A stretch of DNA of 64,000 bases, taken from positions 19,229,962-19,293,961 of the forward strand of contig NC_067208.1 of the NCBI RefSeq assembly GCF_026262505.1, written 5' to 3'. Shown piece after piece: positions 19,319 through 29,500 of the stretch. Each line of letters opens with the position of its first letter. The first letter of the stretch is position 1. Both the position numbers and the translations under genes were made by a program. Source of the DNA: Trichomonas vaginalis G3. Lineage: Eukaryota; Parabasalia; Trichomonadida; Trichomonadidae. A model generated the notes under the pieces. It saw nothing but the letters and a program-made list of their open reading frames with translations, was not told the origin of the DNA and made no database searches.

Positions 19319-20596
19319 ATGAGTTCTCACACTCTGGATATTAAAACTGGAGGATTACCAACAGATGCCTGCAAGCAGATTGCAACAAATGTAAATAATG
19401 AAGATAATGTAACCAATAATGCTAATAGCAATATCCAAAATGAAAGCGATTCATCAAACAATAACAAATTGGAAGAAAGCAAAGCAACAAATCAAATAAG
19501 CAAAGAATGTATCCAGAAGACGGACGCTACAGCTCAAGGAATGCTCAATAACGTCGATGAGCTCGAAACAACATTTAAGATTGGAGAATGCAAGTTTGAC
19601 TTAAGCGCAGATAAAAATTGCTCATTGACGTATGAAGAAAAAATCAAGATTAAAATTATTCTGGAAAAATTATTTGCAATAAAAGCAGAGCCAGTAGGTA
19701 CCCGCTCTGCGCTTACAAAAGAAGATATATATTTCCTGTGCGAAAAGGTAACTGTAGAGCTTGCAAAGCAGCCATCCTTAATTCAAATACCCGCCCCGAT
19801 CACGGTTGTTGGTGATATACATGGTCAATACCATGATCTTTTACGCATTTTTGATCAGACAGGATACCCACCTACAAAAGATTTTCTTTTCCTAGGTGAT
19901 TATGTTGATAGAGGAGAGCAAAGCATTGAAACAATATCTCTTCTTTACTGTTTCAAGACTCTTTACCCTACAAAATTGTACTTATTACGAGGAAACCATG
20001 AATGTCTATATATTAATAGAGTTTATGGATTTTTCGATGAATGCTTAATGCACTATTCAATTGAAATCTACAAGAAATTCTGTGATACGTTCAAATACTT
20101 ACCTTTTGCCGCCATTTTAGACCAAAAGATTTTCTGTGTTCATGGTGGACTTTCTCCCGATCTTGAGTCATTGGATGATATTAAGAGTATTACCAGACCA
20201 ATCGAAGCTCCAGAAGAAGGACTTTTATGCGACTTATTGTGGGCTGATCCAGAACCAGGCATTGATGACTGGACAGTCAATCAACGAGGAACCTCTGTCT
20301 GTTTTGGCCTTAAACAAGTCGATGAGTTCCTTAAGAAGTTCAATTTTGAGCTTATCATCAGAGCTCATCAAGCTGTAATTGATGGATTTGAGTTCCCATT
20401 CCCAAACAGTCAGGGTATCATTACAATATTTAGTGCGCCGAACTACTGCAACGAATATGACAACAACGCTGCAATATTAAATATTGATGAGACGCTTTAT
20501 TGCAGTTTAGACATATTTGAGGCAGAAGTTCAAGTTGTGAATGACAGACTTCCTCGTGAAAGATGCGGAACTCCACCAAGAGGAACTCTTATGTAA
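19319..20596 (+). CDS. PP1-like serine/threonine protein phosphatase with N-terminal extension
   Basis: The protein carries the PPP-family metal-binding and catalytic motifs: GDIHG (residues 165-169), GDYVDRG (193-199), RGNHE (224-228), CVHGGLSP, and IIRAHQ followed by SAPNYC near the C-terminus. The catalytic core resembles PP1 most (LLCDLLWADP). It removes phosphate from Ser/Thr with two bound metal ions. About 125 residues precede the core, Asn/Ser/Glu-rich and probably disordered, unlike the short N-terminus of classical PP1. The frame extends upstream to a GTG at 19292, but the first ATG at 19319 is the likely start, giving 425 residues. The stop overlaps TAAA. The core looks catalytically intact. 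Confidence 0.9.
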   Translation: MSSHTLDIKTGGLPTDACKQIATNVNNEDNVTNNANSNIQNESDSSNNNKLEESKATNQISKECIQKTDATAQGMLNNVDELETTFKIGECKFDLSADKNCSLTYEEKIKIKIILEKLFAIKAEPVGTRSALTKEDIYFLCEKVTVELAKQPSLIQIPAPITVVGDIHGQYHDLLRIFDQTGYPPTKDFLFLGDYVDRGEQSIETISLLYCFKTLYPTKLYLLRGNHECLYINRVYGFFDECLMHYSIEIYKKFCDTFKYLPFAAILDQKIFCVHGGLSPDLESLDDIKSITRPIEAPEEGLLCDLLWADPEPGIDDWTVNQRGTSVCFGLKQVDEFLKKFNFELIIRAHQAVIDGFEFPFPNSQGIITIFSAPNYCNEYDNNAAILNIDETLYCSLDIFEAEVQVVNDRLPRERCGTPPRGTLM

Positions 20597-20740
20597 ATAT
20601 ATTCTGTCATTCGTATATTTTATATATATATTTATTTGTAGCTTTGTTATTGCAAAGCACAGTAAAACGCGTACTTTCTTATTTAAAACGAGTTCATAAA
20701 TTTTTATTTACGAATAACAAACAAAGCGGGATTAAAAGTA

Positions 20741-21280
20741 TCAATAATAATGAGTATATTTGTATGAAATAAAGCAATTGATTGCTGTCATTGCAACAAC
20801 AGTCATGTGAAGGAAAACGCAAAGTGGCAAGCGTCGGATCAGCAAGAGAATGCCAAATATGACACTTAAGGATCCTGATATATAAAGAAGACTGTACTTT
20901 ATGAACAATGAGTTATATATGTCTCTAAGGAAATTTGTTAGATGATGAACGTGTGTAAGGAAATCATCCATTGCTATTGGGTTCATATCATCTATAATGC
21001 CTTTTTCATTCTGATAAAATAATAATGACTTTAAGCTGGATGGGAAAAGTGTAAAAATGAAATGTAATCCATGGAAAGCGATTAAATAAAGTATTGATGT
21101 AAAGAATTCATTATGTAGGAAGTGAATAGATAAAACTAAGTGAACTGTAAGAATAGCTAAGAACAAAGCAATCCCTTTGAATGAATTTACATGGAATGTA
21201 CATAAGAATTTTGCTACATAGACTCGGTTCTTTTCAAGGAAGAGTTGCTCCCAGTTTTTAGTTATGTGCTCGCTATTCAT
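20741..21280 (-). CDS. Four-TM membrane protein, possibly reticulon-like
   Basis: This 179-residue protein has a polar N-terminus, then two hydrophobic hairpins. The first is about residues 36-80 (including GIALFLAILTVHLVLSIHFL) and the second about 126-172 (including LLYISGSLSVIFGILLLI), separated by a polar loop of about 45 residues. That arrangement is the topology of reticulon homology or ARL6IP1-like proteins, which bend ER membranes. I see no sequence motif that proves it. An initiator-like TCATTA lies about 20 nt before the ATG. The gene is convergent with the phosphatase gene (145 bp apart). Confidence 0.6.
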   Translation of the reverse strand: MNSEHITKNWEQLFLEKNRVYVAKFLCTFHVNSFKGIALFLAILTVHLVLSIHFLHNEFFTSILYLIAFHGLHFIFTLFPSSLKSLLFYQNEKGIIDDMNPIAMDDFLTHVHHLTNFLRDIYNSLFIKYSLLYISGSLSVIFGILLLIRRLPLCVFLHMTVVAMTAINCFISYKYTHYY

Positions 21281-21298
21281 GTATCAAGATTTTGAAAA

Positions 21299-21304
21299 TA
21301 ATGA
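21299..21304 (-). promoter_or_regulatory. Initiator-like element
   Basis: TCATTA on the minus strand matches TCAYTW and lies about 20 nt upstream of the membrane-protein ATG. The short motif alone is weak evidence. Confidence 0.3.
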
Positions 21305-22011
21305 AAAAATTTTCAGATTATTTTTTTAAATTTTTTTTTCAAAAGAATTATCTAATTACCGAGCATCTATAAATAATTGTGAAATTATTTTGATGATTAG
21401 AACGATAAATCCTTCAGAATTTAGACTTATCGTTAAAAAAATCCCTCTCAAAAAATTTAAGCTTGGAAGTTTTTGAATTGAAATACTATATTTATATATT
21501 TTGTACAAGAATTTTAATTTAAAAAATTTGACGAATTTTAATCGGAGATGAATTTGATTTACTTTGATATAGACCATGAACCAATCAATATTGTCCTCAA
21601 AAAACGATTGGCAAACGTTTGATGAAAATTTGAAGTCTAATTCATATTTTTGAGAACAAATCGTATATATTTCCACTTATATTTAGTTCAATGAACAAAT
21701 GGTCAATAGGCAGCAATAAAATATGGATTAATTTCGAATTGTAAAATATTTAATAAAGCAATGCAAATATCAGGCCAACAAATAGCTTAACTGCATGTGT
21801 CATGCAGAATTTCTTATGTGCATATTTATATTTTCAGATATATAAATTTTCAGAATATTTATATTATCATTACATGCTGAATCTAGCTGTACAGGTCCTA
21901 TCTAGTCTAACTCTAAATATCATCCACTTTAGAAGTATAGAAAGTATAGCTATTTAATATGGGAGTATCGAAAGAATTCTGACATGGCAAAAAAGGCAGA
22001 TTTCAATTTTA
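21305..22011. other. Non-coding gap
   Basis: AT-rich DNA between divergently transcribed genes. A weak GTG-started frame at 21356-21676 is not convincing. I see no repeats or RNA genes here. Confidence 0.5.
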
Positions 22012-23634
22012 ATGATTTCTATCTTCCTTTTTCTAGCATCTGCTATAAATCATGTTAATATGGTGGATGATAGAGATTTAAGAAAGTCCAAAAAACAAAA
22101 TGATGTTACTGTTGTCCTCTTTGTTCATGAAGATGAGGAATATTTTTGGCAATACTGTGAAGTATTCTCTCATGCCGTTGAAACAGGTGCTAATGCTAAA
22201 TTTGTAATAGCAACAGATCAAATTGCTCCAAAATACTACGATAGATATCATATTAACGAACCACGAATAATGATTTTTGTAAATAGCTCTGTTATGTTCA
22301 CTTCTCTAGCTCCATTAGTTGCAGATGATTTTATAAATCTATTGTCTGCAGCATTACTTCAAGAAATTACAACTGTTGAAACTGAAATCGATTTTCATAA
22401 GCATTTCAACAATTTCAACAATACAATCATTTACACAAGCGAAAATTCTGATAAAGCATATGAATTATATTTATCTGAGTCCACGCAATACGGAATTCTT
22501 GCACTTTGCGAAGTTCCAAAATCATTTTTCGAAACTCTCCACTTTGATCCAAAGCAATTCATTGTTTACCACAAAAATGAGAACAACTTCCTACAATTCG
22601 ACGGATCTGCTATCGAATTTCGTAGAGTTTCTTCAGATTTAGTAAATTACGAAATTGATCGCAACACAATGATTCTAGGCAACAGATTAATTGTCACTGC
22701 GATCTACGATGGGGATTCCAGACCAGATATTCCATTCCTTTCCATTGCTAAGAGAGAAAACTCTCCACTTTATGGATATCTTTCAAAAGATTCTCTTTCC
22801 TTGGTTGAAAATCTCCTTGAACACGTTGAAACACCCAAGCCATTTATCACCATCCTAAACTACACCGGATTCTACATCACGGAGCCTCTCACAGATCTCT
22901 CTGAAGCAGGAATCGAAAACTACATCAAAAACGAAAAGATTCCAAAAATCTACGCTTCGGAAGAAGCCACGAAAGAGGATTTGTTTAAACTTGTCGGCAC
23001 CAACTACGAGGAGAAGATCAGAGACGACAAGAAGAACACATTAGTTTTCTACACGAATTCGAAGACACTCAACATTTCTCTTCCGAAAATTGAGAAATTC
23101 ATAAATTATACCAAGGAGAATAAGATTGATTTGCGAGTTTTCTACATCAATTACGACAAGAACAGCCGCCCCTATGGCTTCCCAGAGCTCGTCGGCATCC
23201 CGCACATTGAGTTCTTCCCTTCAAAGAACCACAGAAACTCAGTCCCTGTTGTTTCCTCCTGCTCTGTCTACTCTCTGATGAAGTTCCTCGAGAAGTACAT
23301 GAAAGTGAAGGCTCCAGTGGAATTGATGGACCCAGAGGAGGAGAGGGAGTTCATCATAGCAGTGCTTCTTTTGATGAAAGTCGAAGAGAAGAGTAAGCCA
23401 AAGGAACTGTTCGAGAAGTACGTCACTGAAATTGGAAAGTTGGCAAATCTAGGAAAGAATTTCGAAGAAATTGCAAATAATGTTCTTCAGGACACAATCG
23501 GAGAGTTGGAGAATCCACTGAAGGCAAAACCCGTGAAGAGTGAAGACGAGGAATTTGATGACTACTTCTATTACGATGAGGAAGATGTTCCTGAAATCAA
23601 ACCAAAGTCAAAAATTACAAATGAGGAATTATAA
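22012..23634 (+). CDS. PDI-like thioredoxin-fold protein without a CxxC pair
   Basis: The 540-residue protein starts with a hydrophobic signal peptide (residues 1-15) and has an extended acidic C-terminus ending NEEL, which may serve as an ER-retention-like tail. Thioredoxin-fold patterns appear near residues 30-90 (VTVVLFVHEDEEYFWQYCEV, then KFVIATD and RIMIFVNSS) and again near 340-430 (NTLVFYTNSK, LRVFYINYD, VGIPHIEFFPS). This recalls the multi-domain layout of protein disulfide isomerases. Where WCGHC is expected, the sequence is QYCEVF, so the redox pair is lost and a chaperone role is more likely than isomerase activity. The 3' half is visibly GC-richer and codon-biased. The gene is convergent with the giant gene, 114 bp away. 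Confidence 0.65.
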   Translation: MISIFLFLASAINHVNMVDDRDLRKSKKQNDVTVVLFVHEDEEYFWQYCEVFSHAVETGANAKFVIATDQIAPKYYDRYHINEPRIMIFVNSSVMFTSLAPLVADDFINLLSAALLQEITTVETEIDFHKHFNNFNNTIIYTSENSDKAYELYLSESTQYGILALCEVPKSFFETLHFDPKQFIVYHKNENNFLQFDGSAIEFRRVSSDLVNYEIDRNTMILGNRLIVTAIYDGDSRPDIPFLSIAKRENSPLYGYLSKDSLSLVENLLEHVETPKPFITILNYTGFYITEPLTDLSEAGIENYIKNEKIPKIYASEEATKEDLFKLVGTNYEEKIRDDKKNTLVFYTNSKTLNISLPKIEKFINYTKENKIDLRVFYINYDKNSRPYGFPELVGIPHIEFFPSKNHRNSVPVVSSCSVYSLMKFLEKYMKVKAPVELMDPEEEREFIIAVLLLMKVEEKSKPKELFEKYVTEIGKLANLGKNFEEIANNVLQDTIGELENPLKAKPVKSEDEEFDDYFYYDEEDVPEIKPKSKITNEEL

Positions 23635-23748
23635 TAAAAATTAAGAGTTTTTAGTTATATAATCAAAACAGAAAAATATTTCGCAAATATAACATATCTT
23701 TTATAAATAAATATATAAAATATAAAAATCATAAATATACAAATATAA

Positions 23749-25918
23749 TTATTCATCACTAGTAGATTCAATATCATATTCGTAGTCATATCCTCCTTGG
23801 CTGTTTCGTCTTTTGCTAAGAATTGGAGCAGAATTCTGATGCTCTCCTCCTTTCGTTACTGATTTTGAGCGCCCAATTTCATTTCCATTTTCATCTTGTT
23901 CAATGATGGTTGTGACGTGTTCTATTTCGACTTCCTGCTCTTCTTCATCTCCGTCTTCTTCTTCGTAGACATAGATGACTTTTGGTTTCTTTGGTTTCTT
24001 CTTTCTGATTTCTTCTCCTTCACTCTCTTCTTCGATGACTTGAATCTCATACATTTCCTCCTCTTCCGACGAGTCACTGTATATGTTCTTCGTTTCATAT
24101 ACGTACTCGTACTCAGGATTGTTAGGGTCTTCGACGACCTTAACCTTTCCATCTAATTTTGCAGTGGAATTACGTACTTTTTTTGTCTTTTTCTCAGTGT
24201 CGTCCGGCCGTGATTTTGCCTGAAGGTTTAGATTTAGCTGACCGAGAGGAGGGAGATTTCCAAGGGGAGGAAGATCGCCAAGTGGAGGTAAATCGCTGAG
24301 AGGAGGTAATTCGTCATTGACTTTCTTGGATTTCTTTTTGCCTTTCTTCTTCTTTTTTTTAGGTTCGTCTTCGCCGACGTTGACCTTTGGAAGATCAGCA
24401 AAGTTAACAGTAGGAAGTGTGCCAAGGCCAGAGCCTACCTGAAGTCCGCCTAGAGGTGGAACACCAAGGTTAGGGAGCCCAGACATTTCAAGATTGGGAT
24501 TTGATGATGGTGTTGGTAAATTGAGCTGAGGCGATTTTAAGTTTGAGGATGGAAAATTGAGTGGTGGGAGATTTCCGATTGGATTAAGAGTAGATTTATT
24601 TCCAATTGGTACATTAGGGAATGATAATGGTGGGAGTGATGAAATAGAGGGTTCTTTAGATTGAAGAGAAATTGAAATAGGAGAAGCTGTATTGGAAATT
24701 GTGGGAAGAGAGAAGTTGGGCGTTGATGATGTTAATGATGATTGATTTAATAAAGGTAGGGGCGGAAGATTGCCAAGTTGTGGAAGTGTTGGCATCTCAA
24801 GTTGGGCTGTGCCATTGTTGCTGCCAGTAGTCTCGACTTCAAGAGATGGAAGATTGCCAAGTTGTGGAAGTGTTGGCATTTCGATCTCAGCTGTGCCGTT
24901 CTTGGAAGATTTGGTTTCGACTTCAAGAGATGGAAGATTGCCAAGTTGTGGAAGTGTTGGCATTTCGATCTCAGCTGTGCCGTTCTTGGAAGATTTGGTT
25001 TCGACTTCAAGAGATGGAAGATTGCCAGGTTGTGGAAGTGTTGGCATTTCGATCTCAGCTGTGCCGTTCTTGGAAGATTTGGTTTCGACGTCAAGAGATG
25101 GAAGATTGCCAGGTTGTGGAAGTGTTGGCATTTCGATCTCAGCTGTGCCGTTCTTGGAAGATTTGGTTTCGACGTCAAGAGATGGAAGATTGCCAAGTTG
25201 TGGAAGTGTTGGCATTTCGATCTCAGCTGTGCCGTTCTTGGAAGATTTGGTTTCGACTTCAAGAGATGGAAGATTGCCAAGTTGTGGAAGTGTTGGCATT
25301 TCGATCTCAGCTGTGCCGTTCTTGGAAGATTTGGTTTCGACTTCAAGAGATGGAAGATTGCCAGGTTGTGGAAGTGTTGGCATTTCGATCTCAGCTGTGC
25401 CGTTCTTGGAAGATTTGGTTTCGACGTCAAGAGATGGAAGATTGCCAAGTTGTGGAAGTGTTGGCATTTCGATCTCAGCTGTGCCGTTCTTGGAAGATTT
25501 GGTTTCGACGTCAAGAGATGGAAGATTGCCAAGTTGTGGAAGTGTTGGCATTTCGATCTCAGCTGTGCCGTTCTTGGAAGATTTGGTTTCGACGTCAAGA
25601 GATGGAAGATTGCCAAGTTGTGGAAGTGTTGGCATTTCGATCTCAGCTGTGCCGTTCTTGGAAGATTTGGTTTCGACGTCAAGAGATGGAAGATTGCCAA
25701 GTTGTGGAAGTGTTGGCATTTCGATCTCAGCTGTGCCGTTCTTGGAAGATTTGGTTTCGACTTCAAGAGATGGAAGATTGCCAAGTTGTGGAAGTGTTGG
25801 CATTTCGATCTCAGCTGTGCCGTTCTTGGAAGATTTGGTTTCGACTTCAAGAGATGGAAGATTGCCAGGTTGTGGAAGTGTTGGCATTTCGATCTCAGCT
25901 GTGCCGTTCTTGGAAGAT
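23749..25918 (-). CDS. 3' part of the giant repeat protein, in the shifted frame
   Basis: Downstream of one extra T in the 84-bp array (T-run at 25917-25921), the same repeat protein continues in another frame. It carries the remaining array units, a divergent last unit (TGSNNGTAQLEMPTLPQ), a Leu/Pro-rich stretch (GNLPPLPLLNQ, SDLPPLGDLPPLGNLPPLG), a basic block (KKKKKKGKKKSKK) and a very acidic C-terminus ending DIESTSDE. Because repeat register and composition carry on exactly, this is the real C-terminus of the 25895-36853 gene. The open frame on its own reaches 26550 only because the repeat is open in several frames. Confidence 0.75.
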
Positions 25919-26548
25919 TTTGGTTTCGACGTCAAGAGATGGAAGATTGCCAAGTTGTGGAAGTGTTGGCATTTCGATCTCAGCTGTGCCGTTCTTGGAA
26001 GATTTGGTTTCGACGTCAAGAGATGGAAGATTGCCAAGTTGTGGAAGTGTTGGCATTTCGATCTCAGCTGTGCCGTTCTTGGAAGATTTGGTTTCGACGT
26101 CAAGAGATGGAAGATTGCCAAGTTGTGGAAGTGTTGGCATTTCGATCTCAGCTGTGCCGTTCTTGGAAGATTTGGTTTCGACGTCAAGAGATGGAAGATT
26201 GCCAAGTTGTGGAAGTGTTGGCATTTCGATCTCAGCTGTGCCGTTCTTGGAAGATTTGGTTTCGACGTCAAGAGATGGAAGATTGCCAAGTTGTGGAAGT
26301 GTTGGCATTTCGATCTCAGCTGTGCCGTTCTTGGAAGATTTGGTTTCGACTTCAAGAGATGGAAGATTGCCAAGTTGTGGAAGTGTTGGCATTTCGATCT
26401 CAGCTGTGCCGTTCTTGGAAGATTTGGTTTCGACGTCAAGAGATGGAAGATTGCCAAGTTGTGGAAGTGTTGGCATTTCGATCTCAGCTGTGCCGTTCTT
26501 GGAAGATTTGGTTTCGACTTCAAGAGATGGAAGATTGCCAAGTTGTGC
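24770..26548 (-). repeat. 84-bp tandem array, about 21 units
   Basis: Units of exactly 84 bp (28 codons) encode LGNLPSLDVETKSSKNG followed by TAEIEMPTLPQ. They are near-identical except at two variable sites: GACGTC or GACTTC (DV/EV), and CAAG or CAGG (QL/QP). Reading along the plus strand, the variant order of units 6-11 is repeated exactly by units 12-17, so a 504-bp block of six units was duplicated. The edge unit at the low-coordinate end is divergent. One unit has an extra T that shifts the frame. The unit is free of stops in several frames on both strands. Confidence 0.95.
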
Positions 26549-29500
26549 ACTTTTTATTTTTTCCTCATCAGAATTCGAGCTCTCTTGCGTGCTTTCTGAT
26601 TCATCATCACTTGTTGTTTTTTCTTTCATCTTATTAAATTTACCTTTTTCATTATCTAACATGATTGTTGGTAATTCACTCAATTCTACATTTTTAATAT
26701 TTTCCATTCGTGGTAAATCACCAAGGCTATGTTTCATCAATAATGGCATTCCATCCAAAGGAGGAAGTTCACTAATTTCCGGTATCTTCAGCCCCTTTTC
26801 ACTGTTTCCAACTTCTATCTGGATCATTGGTAGTTCTGGAGCTTCCTTAATCTTCTTCTTGCTTGTCTCGTATTCAGAGTCTGACGAATCACTTGAACTT
26901 GATATTTCTTCTGTTGAAACAAAAACTTCTTCTGAGTCTTTGATTTGTGGTTCTTGAATTGATTCTAATGAAGGCAAATCTGAAACAGCGCTCAGCTCCA
27001 TAGGTTTGTCAAATGATGATTCTTTTTCACTAGATGGGCCAGTTTCATAATCTTGTATTGTTAATGATGGCATAAGCAAACTCAGTTCTGCGCGTTCGCT
27101 ACTAGAATCTTCTGAATCGTTTGAAGCGTTGGATGCTTTGTAATGAGCCAGCGATGATGCTCTTGTTTCATCTTGCTTTACTTCCAATGATTTAAATGAA
27201 TCTTTCACTTCATAATCATTATCTTGGTCATTTTCATGTTCGGAAGATGATGATGAGCTCGATGAATCTGAAGAAGTTCTCTTAATATTTGTCTCAGTAA
27301 CTTCTTTGACAACATTTATTGTTCCTTTGATAGTAATTTCTTTATCTTCGCTGCTTGGAGGTGGATTGATTTCTTTCATTGCATTTTCTAAGTCATCAAT
27401 GACCGACAAATCTAATTGTCCATCATCTTCACCTCTAACTTCAACAGCCAAGGATTTGGAAACATCTTCTCTGTTTTCCTCAATGTTCTTGTTGACTGAA
27501 ATGGATAAATCTGTATTAAACTTTGATAATTGATTTTGATCATTTTCGTTATTTTGGACAATGTCAGAAGATTCAATTGCTGGAATGTCAGGCAAAGGCT
27601 GTGATTCTGTCTTTGTTGTGATAGAAATTGTTTGAGACATTGCAGGTAGTGAATCAAACTTATAATGGCTGTCCGAATTGTCTTCGTTGGATCCTATTTT
27701 AACATCTCTATCTATTACAGGTGAATTATTAAGATCCAAAGGAGGCAAGTCTCCAAGCTGAGGCAAATTGTTAATCAGAAGAGATCCACCAATTCCAAAT
27801 TGCGGCGTCGGTAATGGTGGTAGGCTTCCAGTATTCAAATTCAGATCAAGTGGTGGGAGCTCGGATGCCTGAGGTATTTCAAGTGGTGGCAGACTTCCAA
27901 ATGGAGAGTTTCCTAATGATGGTAAGTCTCCAAGTTCAACTGTTTTCTGTTGGGGTAATTGGTCTTCTTTTGAATTTGCTTCCAAAGGAGGTAGATTTAA
28001 GGGTTGAGTAGTTAATTCAAGAGGAGATAAATTTCCAAGCTGTGGCAAATCTCCAAGTTTGTAGTTTTCTTGTTGATTAGCAATCTTAGCATCAATTTCT
28101 ATTTGAGGAAGATTTCCGAGCTGATAAAACACTTCTGGTTTAGTTTCAGCTTCAAGTGGCGGCAATTTCATGGTTTCTGATTTAATTTCTATGTTGTTGA
28201 GTTGAGAATTATCGATTTGTGGCAAATTTCCTAATTGAGGAGACTCGAAACTTGGAGTTCCTTCAGATTTAAATTCTAAAGGTTGTAAATTTCCAAGTGG
28301 CATGACAGGAAGATCTCCCAACTGCGGAGTGATATCAAGTGGCTTTTGTTCATTATTAATTAATTCTGGAGATGGGAGTTGTGGCAAATTGCCTAATGAA
28401 GGAAGATTTTCTGAGGTTTCTTCAGATAGCTTTTGCTCTCCTTCTATCCTTGGGAGATCGCCCAGCTGTGAGTTAATTTCCAAAGATGGAAGATTTCCGA
28501 GTTGCGGCAATTCTCCTAACTGAGGAATATTCATATCTATCGTTTGTTGATTTGAATTTTCCTTTAACTCTGAATAATTTTCTTCAATGGATGGCAGTTC
28601 TCCAAGCGCAGGAAGGTCGTTTATTGAAGGAAGATTTCCGAGGTTAAGAGAGTTATCTAACTCTTTCTTTGGAAAATCATCATTTTGTACAAAAATTTCC
28701 ATTGGAGGAAGATTTCCAAGTTGAGGTAGGTCTCCAAGATTGTGATTGTTCATAGCTGGAAGAGTTTCAAGTTGAGTGGATACTTCAAATTTTGGAGCAT
28801 CGTTTATTTGTGATTTGACTTCAAAAGAATCACTATTTTCAACTGGAAGAAGACTTTCTAACTGTATTTCAGTTTGTTTTTGCTCAATCTCTGTATGTAA
28901 ATCAGATGGTAAAGGTCCCAACTGTGCATTGATTTCTGGCTTTTGAATATCATTTATTTGGGAAATACTTTCAATCGTTGGCAATTTTCCTAAATTTGGT
29001 GTGCCGATATTTTCTGAGTTCTGTTGCTCTGTTTTGATGTTAATAATTTGTGGAATATCCAGTTTTGGAGCCGGTGGAAGTTGGTTGGACAGAAAGCCGA
29101 AACTTGTTGAAATTAATCCGTTCTCTTTTTCATTATCTAGATCGACAGTTGATTTTCTTCTGTTTTTCTGATTATTTTCTTTTTCATCGTCTGAAGAAGA
29201 ACTAGTCTTCTTCTGTTTGAATTCTTCTGGAGGAATTCCATCCAAAACCACTTCTGGTTCTGAATCTAAGTCTTCTGTATTTATGTTTCTTTCTTTTGTG
29301 ATCTCTTCTTGGTCAGAATCATCAACAGATTTCCTTCCTTTCTTCATTACAATCTTTTTGACAACCTTCTTCCCTTGCTTACCTTCATTGTCCGAATCGA
29401 GGTTTGATGATGATCCACGTCTGACAACTTTTTGAATGACTTTTTTCACTCCTTTCTTTTTAGCATTTTCTTCGCTTTCTGTAGGGTTTTCTTTATTTTC

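Noticed and set aside
21356-21676. 106-codon minus-strand frame
   Set aside because: It starts with GTG, has AT-driven Phe/Ile/Lys composition and no domain.
24770-26957. Plus-strand frames of 600-700 codons
   Set aside because: They are mirror frames of the 84-bp array of the minus-strand giant gene; outside the array they lose protein character at once.
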